Source: a bacterium D16-36 (GTDB lineage Bacteria; Bacillota; Clostridia; Lachnospirales; Lachnospiraceae). Taken from it: 34,183 bases of DNA. The stretch lies in contig RAYF01000040.1 in assembly GCA_003611745.1 (NCBI GenBank), positions 1 to 34,183 on the forward strand, read 5' to 3'. The first letter of the stretch is position 1; each line of letters begins with the position of its first letter. The notes beneath the pieces are model-generated. The model had not been told where the DNA came from and did not search any database. It saw only the letters and a program-made list of their open reading frames with translations. A program made the translations under genes and the position numbers. Below, piece by piece: positions 27,698 through 34,183 of this stretch.

Positions 27698-28633
27698 TTA
27701 ACGGTTTATGATGTACCCCAGATACCCCGCATAAATCAAAAGCATACAAACCCCCTCCCAGCGAACCAGTTTCTGTTTCGTCCATGCGAACCCCCACACC
27801 AGAAGGCTCATGGCAACCAGCACAATGATGTCGACCATATTCTCCTGTATAAATGCAATCGGCGAGATTGCTGCCGCAATGCCGAGGACAAACAAAATAT
27901 TAAAAATATTTGAGCCGATTACATTGCCAAGCGCCATATCCACTTCGTTCTTTCTGGCGGCAACCATGGAGGTTACTAACTCCGGCAGGCTGGTCCCGCA
28001 GGCTACGATGGTAAGGCCGATAAGGTTGTCACTCATCCCAAAATTACTTGCAATCTTGGACGCTGCATCTATTACCACATTCCCGCCAAGCGCGATTGCA
28101 GCCATACCGCCAACAATAAAAACAATGCATTTCCAGATTGGCAGTATCTCATATTCCTCATTCTCTATGGCCAGGCCGGCATTCCTTGCCTTTAGCGCAG
28201 ACTTCACCATCCAGAAGAGAAATGCCGCAAAAACAATTAATAAAACAATGCCTTCTGTATGCCCGACCATCATACTGGTGCTTCCAAAGACAAGCAGCAG
28301 TACCGCTATCAGCACAGAAAAAGGAAATTCTTTTTTCAGTGTAGAAATCTGTACTGCCAGCGGGCAGAATAATGTACAGAAACCGCACACTACCATCAGG
28401 TTAAAAATATTAGAACCAATTGCGTTGCTAACCGCCAGCTCATTTTTATTCGCCAATGACGCACTGACACTTACAGAACATTCCGGCAGGCTCGTGCCCA
28501 TCGCCACAATCGTCATACCGATAATCATAGACGGAACCCTGAGCATCTTCGCCACGCTGGAACTTCCCTCCACAAAGAAATCTGCCCCCTTAATCAACAG
28601 CACAAAACCCACAATCAATAAAACATACTCCAT
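27698..28633 (-). CDS. Calcium/sodium antiporter (CaCA family, YrbG-like)
   Basis: A 311-residue membrane protein with about ten helices. It has the two inverted alpha repeats of cation/Ca2+ exchangers: GTSLPECSVSVSASLANKN...NAIGSNIFN (about 47-77) and GTSLPELVTSMVAA...NVIGSNIFN (about 209-243), with the ion-binding Glu and Asn residues. It should export Ca2+, or possibly Mn2+, in exchange for Na+ or protons. The leader carries a probable Mn2+ riboswitch, which makes Mn2+ export a reasonable guess. The ATG has GGGAGG six bases upstream. It appears monocistronic. Confidence 0.9.
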   Translation of the reverse strand: MEYVLLIVGFVLLIKGADFFVEGSSSVAKMLRVPSMIIGMTIVAMGTSLPECSVSVSASLANKNELAVSNAIGSNIFNLMVVCGFCTLFCPLAVQISTLKKEFPFSVLIAVLLLVFGSTSMMVGHTEGIVLLIVFAAFLFWMVKSALKARNAGLAIENEEYEILPIWKCIVFIVGGMAAIALGGNVVIDAASKIASNFGMSDNLIGLTIVACGTSLPELVTSMVAARKNEVDMALGNVIGSNIFNILFVLGIAAAISPIAFIQENMVDIIVLVAMSLLVWGFAWTKQKLVRWEGVCMLLIYAGYLGYIINR

Positions 28634-28798
28634 ACTCTACCTCCCTTTCTTTTAAGGCTGTATCTGGCATCATGTTCCCCATAATAAAAAATATGCCATA
28701 TTGGGACAATTTCATACGAAAGAACAATAAAAAAATTAATTACCTGCCTGCACAGATTATTTCTTTATAGTTCCTAAATATAAAAACCTTCATAACAC

Positions 28799-28831
28799 AA
28801 AAAAGCCAGATACAATTTCACTGTACCTGAC
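28799..28831 (-). terminator. Second terminator in the antiporter leader
   Basis: Arms at 28805-28814 and 28822-28831 form a 10-bp stem with G-U pairs allowed and a seven-base loop. Six T follow on the minus strand. It lies directly after the riboswitch terminator, so two stops in series guard the antiporter gene. Confidence 0.75.
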
Positions 28832-28832
28832 T

Positions 28833-28956
28833 AAAAAGACCCAAGCACAGCAGCTACTGTGCATGAGTCTTGTTATTTAAGACTAATCCAGACCTTATGG
28901 CCGGGTTTGTTGGCTTAGTCACGCTGTGCGCTAACTACTCCCTCAATGCTACTGAG
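28833..28956 (-). promoter_or_regulatory. Probable yybP-ykoY (Mn2+) riboswitch with terminator
   Basis: On the minus strand the leader contains GGGAGTAG (28935-28942), like the conserved GGGGAGUAG loop of yybP-ykoY, then AGCCAACA and a CCCGGCC-ATAA-GGTCTGG hairpin (28888-28905), as in that class. The expression platform is clear. AAGACTCA (28864-28871) can pair with TGGGTCTT (28836-28843) around a GCACAG/CTGTGC stem, followed by five T, as a terminator. Alternatively AAGACT (28866-28871) pairs with AGTCTT (28879-28884) as an antiterminator. The latter overlaps TTAGTC (28881-28886), which pairs with GACTAA (28915-28920) on the aptamer side. The class is inferred by eye; the switch logic is read directly. 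Confidence 0.72.
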
Positions 28957-28985
28957 ATTATAGCAGGACTGGTTAAAAATGTCAA
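28957..28985 (-). promoter_or_regulatory. Perfect consensus sigma-A promoter for the antiporter leader
   Basis: On the minus strand TTGACA (28980-28985) and TATAAT (28957-28962) are separated by exactly 17 bases. The -35 box begins only eight bases after the leuS stop codon. Such a strong promoter fits a gene controlled by premature termination in its leader. Confidence 0.9.
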
Positions 28986-28993
28986 TCAAAAAT

Positions 28994-31411
28994 CTATTTC
29001 ACTACAAGATTAACGATGCGTCCCGGCACATAAATTTCCTTGACGATATTTCCAGAAAGCCTGCCGCCCAGAACTTCTTTTGCCTTTGCAAGCACGGCCT
29101 CTTTTTGTTCTTCCTTGCCCACAGAAACGGTTGCCTTTGTCTTGCCATTAATCTGGACAGCGATTTCTACGGTAGCCTCTACCGTCTTAGCCTCCTCATA
29201 CTCAGGCCATGGCTGCTGGTACAGCCTGCCCTCACAGCCAAGGTTGCTCCAGATTTCCTCTGTTATATGTGGCGCTACGGGGTTCAGCAGCGTAATGAGT
29301 GTCTTAAACTCCCCCCTCGTAACTTCGTTTTTCTTATAAAATTCATTTATTAAGGCCATCATCGCAGCAATCGCCGTATTAAATTTCAGATTTTCAAAAT
29401 CACTGCTCACCTTCTTAATCGTCTGGTGCATCTTGATTTCCAGATCTTTTGAATACTCCTCACCGTCTGTAAGAATCGTCTGCAGTTTCCACACCCTGTC
29501 AAGGAAACGCCTGCAGCCCTTTACCCCGTCATCTGACCACGAGGCGCTCAGATCAAACGCACCGATAAACATTTCATAAGTGCGGAGCGTGTCAGCGCCA
29601 TAATCGCGTACAATGTCATCCGGATTCACCACATTGCCGCGAGATTTGCTCATCTTCTCCCCATTCTCGCCGAGAATCATCCCATGGGAAGTGCGCTTCT
29701 GGTATGGCTCCGGTGTCGGGACAACTTTCTGGTCATACAGGAACTTGTGCCAGAAACGGGAATACAGAAGATGGAGTGTTGTGTGCTCCATTCCACCATT
29801 ATACCAGTCAACCGGCATCCAGTATTTCAATGCCTCCGGGTCTGCCAGCGCCTCCTTATTGCATGGGTCTGTATAACGAAGGAAATACCAGGAAGAACCC
29901 GCCCACTGAGGCATCGTATCTGTCTCCCTCTTTGCGGCGCCGCCGCAGCGAGGGCAGGTTGTATTGACCCAGTCAGTCATTGCCGCCAACGGCGACTCAC
30001 CATTATCCGTCGGCATATAGCTGTCTACCTCTGGCAGAAGCAGCGGCAGCTCGCTTTCGTCCAGAGGGACATAGCCGCACTTTTCGCAATGGACAATCGG
30101 AATCGGCTCGCCCCAATACCTCTGTCTTGAGAACACCCAGTCGCGCAATTTAAAATTCACTTTCCTGCTGCCGATCTTCTTCTCCGTCAGAAAATCCTTA
30201 ATCTTTTCTTTTGCCTCTTCCACACTCAGGCCGTCTAAGAAACCGGAATGGATCATCTGCCCTGACGCCACATCAGTAAATGCCGCTTCATTGATATCTA
30301 CAGGCCCTTCCTTACCCTCCACTACCTGAATAATTGGAAGGTTAAACTTCTTTGCAAACTCCCAGTCACGGTCATCATGCGCCGGAACTGCCATAATAGC
30401 CCCGGTACCATATGTCATCAGTACATAGTCAGAAATCCAGATTGGAATTTCCGTATCATTCACCGGGTTTATTGCAGTAAGACCGGACAAAATCACGCCA
30501 GTCTTATCTTTTGCAAGCTCTGTACGCTCAAAATCTGATTTCTTAGCCGCCATCTCGCGGTATGCCACAATATCATCCCAATTTGTAATCTCATCCTTAT
30601 ATTTATCAATAATCGGATGCTCCGGCGAAACAACCATGTAAGTCGCGCCAAACAACGTATCCGGTCTGGTAGTGTACACCCGGAGCTTATCCTCCTTGCC
30701 TGCAATTGAAAAATCTACCTCTGCGCCTTCTGAGCGCCCAATCCAATTTCTCTGGGAAGTCTTTACACGCTCAATATAATCCACATCATTCAGCCCTTCA
30801 AGCAGTTTATCCGCATAGTTCGTAATCTTAAGCATCCACTCGCTCTTAACCTTGCGGACAACCTCTGAGCCGCAGCGTTCACAAACACCATTTACCACTT
30901 CCTCATTCGCCAGGCCGACCTTGCAGGAAGTACACCAGTTAATCGGCATCTCCTTCTTATAGGCAAGCCCCTCCTTAAAAAGCTTTAAGAAAATCCACTG
31001 GGTCCATTTGTAATAATCCGGGTCAGTCGTATTAATCTCCCTGTCCCAGTCAAAAGAATATCCCAAGGAGCGCAGCTGCTCCTTGAAGCGGGCAACATTA
31101 TCCCTCGTCACCTCTTTGGGATGAATCTTATTTTTAATCGCATAGTTCTCTGTCGGCAGGCCAAACGCATCCCACCCCATTGGATAAAGTACATTATACC
31201 CCTGCATACGGCGTTTGCGCGCCACAATATCCAGCGCAGTATACGGCCTCGGATGGCCTACATGCAACCCCTGCCCCGATGGGTAGGGAAACTCTACCAA
31301 TGCATAAAACTTCGGTTTACTATAATCATTTGTTGTCTGGAATGCTTTCTCTTCATCCCATATTTTCTGCCATTTTTTCTCCACCGTATGGTGGTTGTAC
31401 ATTTCTGCCAT
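28994..31411 (-). CDS. leuS: Leucyl-tRNA synthetase
   Basis: This class I enzyme charges tRNA-Leu. It has 805 residues, the usual bacterial length. The HIGH motif is HVGH at residues 50-53 after FPYPSGQGL, and KMSKS is at 586-590. Between them lie the CP1 editing domain and Cys pairs that may bind zinc (CTSCKVG...CERCG; CEKCG...CPRCG). The anticodon-binding and C-terminal domains complete it. ATG with AGGAGG six bases upstream. It follows the PAP2 gene by 89 bases and is probably cotranscribed with it and aspS. No T-box leader is present in this gap. Confidence 0.97.
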   Translation of the reverse strand: MAEMYNHHTVEKKWQKIWDEEKAFQTTNDYSKPKFYALVEFPYPSGQGLHVGHPRPYTALDIVARKRRMQGYNVLYPMGWDAFGLPTENYAIKNKIHPKEVTRDNVARFKEQLRSLGYSFDWDREINTTDPDYYKWTQWIFLKLFKEGLAYKKEMPINWCTSCKVGLANEEVVNGVCERCGSEVVRKVKSEWMLKITNYADKLLEGLNDVDYIERVKTSQRNWIGRSEGAEVDFSIAGKEDKLRVYTTRPDTLFGATYMVVSPEHPIIDKYKDEITNWDDIVAYREMAAKKSDFERTELAKDKTGVILSGLTAINPVNDTEIPIWISDYVLMTYGTGAIMAVPAHDDRDWEFAKKFNLPIIQVVEGKEGPVDINEAAFTDVASGQMIHSGFLDGLSVEEAKEKIKDFLTEKKIGSRKVNFKLRDWVFSRQRYWGEPIPIVHCEKCGYVPLDESELPLLLPEVDSYMPTDNGESPLAAMTDWVNTTCPRCGGAAKRETDTMPQWAGSSWYFLRYTDPCNKEALADPEALKYWMPVDWYNGGMEHTTLHLLYSRFWHKFLYDQKVVPTPEPYQKRTSHGMILGENGEKMSKSRGNVVNPDDIVRDYGADTLRTYEMFIGAFDLSASWSDDGVKGCRRFLDRVWKLQTILTDGEEYSKDLEIKMHQTIKKVSSDFENLKFNTAIAAMMALINEFYKKNEVTRGEFKTLITLLNPVAPHITEEIWSNLGCEGRLYQQPWPEYEEAKTVEATVEIAVQINGKTKATVSVGKEEQKEAVLAKAKEVLGGRLSGNIVKEIYVPGRIVNLVVK

Positions 31412-31500
31412 GACCTGCCTCCTATATTTTTTTATATCACCATTTTCATTTTAAAGCCGCCTGCCATACCGAACCCAAAAGTCAAATTCATCGGCAATTT

Positions 31501-32013
31501 CTAAAGAAAAAGTCCTGCCGCACAGCCACAGGCAATCCCAATCATCCCGCCGGCCACAACATCCCGCGGGAAATGTACGCCGGACACAACCCTAATTACC
31601 GCCAGAATACATCCAGACAGGCAGATTAGAATGCCGGCCGCCTTATTAACCCAGAACAGCGTGCTCCCAATCACAAAGATAGAAAACACATGGCGGCTTG
31701 GAAACGATTTTCCTCTCGTATCCTTCTCTATCAGCGGTTTGAAACTATATATTTCATATGGCCGCCCCGCGTTAACGTATCTGCGGAACAAGCTGACTGC
31801 AAGAAAAGAAATTGCCGGAACCAGTATAAGCACTGCACCTGTCCGGTACTGCACCCTCCAAAGGTTTACCGCAATTGCCACAGCATAACACAGTGCCGTT
31901 ACATACGTAAGCACTTTACCTGTTACCCTGATAAGAAAGACTCCGTTTCTCTTTGACTGTATTATCTCAAAGACCCTTAAATATGCCTCTCTCTGCATCG
32001 CATCAGGCCCCAT
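31501..32013 (-). CDS. PAP2-family membrane phosphatase
   Basis: A 170-residue membrane protein with about five helices and the three PAP2 phosphatase motifs: RRYVNAGRP, PSRH (in KSFPSRHVFS) and SGVHFPRD with the catalytic His and Asp. Substrates may be undecaprenyl pyrophosphate or phosphatidyl-type lipids. The first ATG directly follows the aspS TAG stop with no gap, and AGGA lies in the end of aspS, so translation is probably coupled. Cotranscription with aspS and leuS is likely. Confidence 0.88.
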   Translation of the reverse strand: MGPDAMQREAYLRVFEIIQSKRNGVFLIRVTGKVLTYVTALCYAVAIAVNLWRVQYRTGAVLILVPAISFLAVSLFRRYVNAGRPYEIYSFKPLIEKDTRGKSFPSRHVFSIFVIGSTLFWVNKAAGILICLSGCILAVIRVVSGVHFPRDVVAGGMIGIACGCAAGLFL

Positions 32014-33837
32014 CTATTCCTGCATTTCGGACGGGGCACCATCTCCCCTGTCTTCCACAGAAGAAATATCAAGGCAGAGTTCCTCCAACTGCTTCCCGTC
32101 CACCACATTCGGTGCATCTGTCATCAGGCAGGAAGCATCCTTCACCTTCGGGAATGCTATGACATTGCGTATGTTGTCCTGCTTTGCCAACAGCATAACA
32201 AGGCGGTCAAGGCCATAAGCCAGCCCCGCGTGAGGCGGTACCCCATATTTAAAAGCATCCAGAAGGAAGCCAAACTGTTCATTTGCCTGCTCTTTTGTAA
32301 AGCCAAGCGCCTCAAACATGGTTTCCTGCACATCATTCTGGTGGATACGGACCGAACCGCCTCCAAGCTCTGTCCCATTCAGTACAATATCATATGCCTT
32401 GGCACGAACCTTCCCTGGATCCGTCTTCAACAGTGGAATGTCCTCCTCCACCGGCATGGTAAACGGATGGTGCATTGCAATATATCTTCCCTGCTCCTCC
32501 GAATATTCAAACTCCGGAAACTCAGTTACCCAGAGGAACCTGTACTCATTTTTATCCAATAGATCCAGATTTCTTGCAATCTCCAAACGAAGATTTCCAA
32601 GCACATCATAGACAATTTTATTCTGGTCTGCTGCGAAGAGAAGAAGATCACCGGCCTGCCCCTCCATCGCTTCAGCTAATTTTTTCATTTCGCTTTCTTC
32701 CATAAACTTTGCAAAAGAAGACTTAAACGCGCCGTCCTCCCCAATCGCAATATAGGCAAGCCCCTTTGCGCCGAAATCCTTTGCAAACTTTACAAGGGCG
32801 TCAATCTTCTTGCGAGGCATCGCCCCCTGCCCCTTGGCATTGATTCCGCGGACAGAGCCCCCGTTTTCCAATGCACTGGTAAACACGCCAAAGCCGCATC
32901 CCGCCACGATATCCGACACGTCCTTCAATTCCATGCCGAAACGCAGATCCGGCTTGTCCGAGCCAAAACGGTCCATCGCCTCCTGCCATGTCATACGCTC
33001 AATCGGCAAGGCGATATCCACATCCAGAATCTCCTTAAATACTTTCTGCAGCAAACGCTCATTGACATCCATAACGTCCTCTTCGTCAACAAAAGAAAGC
33101 TCCATATCCACCTGCGTAAATTCCGGCTGCCTGTCAGCACGCAAATCCTCATCGCGGAAACAGCGGGCAATCTGGAAATAACGGTCATAGCCGGAACACA
33201 TCAAAAGCTGCTTAAAAAGCTGCGGTGATTGCGGGAGCGCATAAAAATTCCCCGGATGCACACGGCTTGGCACCAGATAGTCCCTCGCCCCTTCCGGCGT
33301 ACTCTTTGTAAGCATCGGCGTCTCAATCTCCAAAAAACCCTCCTCTATTAAAAACTGGCGGATAATATTACAAATCCGGCTCCTCATTATGAGGTTCTGC
33401 TGCAAGTCCGGACGGCGCAGGTCCAGATAACGGTATTTGAGACGCAGCTCCTCCTTTGTCTTGCTGTCCGCCTCAATCGGAAACGGCGGAGTTTCAGATT
33501 CAGAAAGCACACGGATACTCCTTGCACGCACTTCAATCGCACCGGTTGCCAGATTCTTATTTACAGCGCCGGAACGTTTTTCCACTATACCTGTTATAGC
33601 AACTACAAATTCACTTCTTAATTTTTCAGCCTTCGCAAACCCTTCCGCGTCAATTTCCCCATCTTCAAAAATTACCTGCAGAATGCCAGAACGGTCCCGG
33701 ACATCCACAAAAATAATCCCGCCTTTATTGCGCTGCTTCTGCACCCAGCCCATTACCGTAACTTCTTCCCCTGCATTTGCCTCGCTTAGCTCCGCGCATC
33801 TGCAGGTGCGCTTCAGCCCACTCATAGATTCAGCCAT
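32014..33837 (-). CDS. aspS: Aspartyl-tRNA synthetase
   Basis: A class II enzyme of the bacterial type, 607 residues. It has an N-terminal OB fold that reads the anticodon (VTVMGWVQKQRNKGGIIFVDVRDRSG). The catalytic core has motif 2 FRDEDLRADRQPEFTQVD and motif 3 GLAYGLDRLVML, with the bacterial GAD insert between. Whether it also charges tRNA-Asn cannot be told by eye. The start at 33837 is chosen because GGAGG lies five bases upstream; the frame is open to 33912 without a second good site. Stop is TAG. Confidence 0.97.
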   Translation of the reverse strand: MAESMSGLKRTCRCAELSEANAGEEVTVMGWVQKQRNKGGIIFVDVRDRSGILQVIFEDGEIDAEGFAKAEKLRSEFVVAITGIVEKRSGAVNKNLATGAIEVRARSIRVLSESETPPFPIEADSKTKEELRLKYRYLDLRRPDLQQNLIMRSRICNIIRQFLIEEGFLEIETPMLTKSTPEGARDYLVPSRVHPGNFYALPQSPQLFKQLLMCSGYDRYFQIARCFRDEDLRADRQPEFTQVDMELSFVDEEDVMDVNERLLQKVFKEILDVDIALPIERMTWQEAMDRFGSDKPDLRFGMELKDVSDIVAGCGFGVFTSALENGGSVRGINAKGQGAMPRKKIDALVKFAKDFGAKGLAYIAIGEDGAFKSSFAKFMEESEMKKLAEAMEGQAGDLLLFAADQNKIVYDVLGNLRLEIARNLDLLDKNEYRFLWVTEFPEFEYSEEQGRYIAMHHPFTMPVEEDIPLLKTDPGKVRAKAYDIVLNGTELGGGSVRIHQNDVQETMFEALGFTKEQANEQFGFLLDAFKYGVPPHAGLAYGLDRLVMLLAKQDNIRNVIAFPKVKDASCLMTDAPNVVDGKQLEELCLDISSVEDRGDGAPSEMQE

Positions 33838-34183
33838 ATTTACCTCCAATTCTGCATATATCCTCTGTCCTTCATATCTAATTATAATACAACGAAATTT
33901 CAAATAAGGCAAGAAGCCTCACTCCCACGGAAATTAATTTTCAGTATTTATTATTCATTTCTGCTCCAAATCAATATGTTCCTATTTACAGCTGACGTTG
34001 ACTTAATGATAACTCCCTGTTATCCGTCATTTTTTGTTTGTACCTGCATCCGGCTATGTTTCTGTTTTTTGCTTCATAGACAAGCAAAACGCCTAAAAAG
34101 AAGGACAGGATATGCCTTGCAACATTTCGCCTTTCCGAGGAACTATCTGTCTTGTGGCTTTGATGCTTGGTTTATGCGCCCTT
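33838..34183. other. Intergenic region upstream of aspS, up to the window edge
   Basis: No recognisable gene was found in these 346 bases. A TATAAT on the minus strand (33881-33886) may be the aspS -10 box, with a poor -35. A plus-strand hairpin (GATAAC/GTTATC near 34020) is followed by TTTTTTG and could be a terminator. On the minus strand a frame open at the window edge (34182-34093) codes for 29 residues ending at TAG; it may be the end of a gene lying mostly outside, but I do not recognise it. No T-box is seen. Confidence 0.4.

Noticed and set aside
27810-28655. 281-residue open frame on the plus strand opposite the antiporter
   Set aside because: It is the mirror of a clear CaCA gene. 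It has no ribosome binding site of note and no recognisable protein features.
31412-31500. T-box riboswitch before leuS or aspS
   Set aside because: The leuS gap is only 89 bases and no TGGNACCGCG-type element was found there or upstream of aspS.
33995-34040. Plus-strand terminator hairpin as evidence of a plus-strand gene
   Set aside because: No plus-strand gene precedes it. The stem is short and may be chance or part of another transcript.

Overview
The window looks like the chromosome of an anaerobic, gut-type Clostridia, most likely a Lachnospiraceae member. The reasons are a Spo0A-type regulator, TAAGGAGG-like ribosome binding sites with some TTG starts, a CIRCE-controlled htpG, a yybP-ykoY-type leader, and a pectic-galactan utilisation locus of the Firmicutes Gan type. 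All 22 genes I support lie on the minus strand, so transcription runs from high to low coordinates. No tRNA, rRNA, CRISPR array or complete insertion sequence was seen. Family names come from recognising motifs by eye; no database was searched.

Galactan locus (22-12370): in transcription order, an AraC-type regulator, a sugar-binding lipoprotein, two MalF/MalG-type permeases, a strong terminator, a TraX-like membrane protein, a GH2 beta-galactosidase and a large secreted GH53 endo-galactanase. The enzyme outside the cell would cut beta-1,4-galactan, the ABC transporter would import the oligosaccharides (its ATPase is not here), and LacZ would release galactose. Two genes are broken: lacZ has an in-frame amber codon where a Trp codon is expected, and the AraC regulator has lost one base in a C run near its 3' end.

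Middle region (12551-18565): a small acidic lipoprotein, a citrate synthase gene with its own promoter and a 16-bp palindrome, and a run of unusual regulators. These are a Spo0A-like protein with altered receiver and recognition-helix residues, a SARP-type regulator whose phospho-acceptor Asp is Asn, and a winged-helix regulator with a degenerate receiver. The last sits directly behind a HydE-like radical SAM gene. A perfect palindrome containing a 0A box lies just upstream of the Spo0A-like gene.

Export operon (18649-23898): an MMPL transporter, a heptad-repeat exported protein and a TetR regulator, with two matching TetR-type operators around the promoter.

Right part (24053-34183): an Rpn/PD-(D/E)XK transposase-like nuclease gene between terminators; htpG with promoter and CIRCE; a 218-bp MITE-like element; a Na+/Ca2+-type antiporter behind a consensus promoter, a probable Mn2+ (yybP-ykoY) riboswitch and tandem terminators; then leuS, a PAP2 phosphatase and aspS, probably transcribed as aspS-PAP2-leuS. 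Small hairpin repeats, several acting as terminators, recur between genes.
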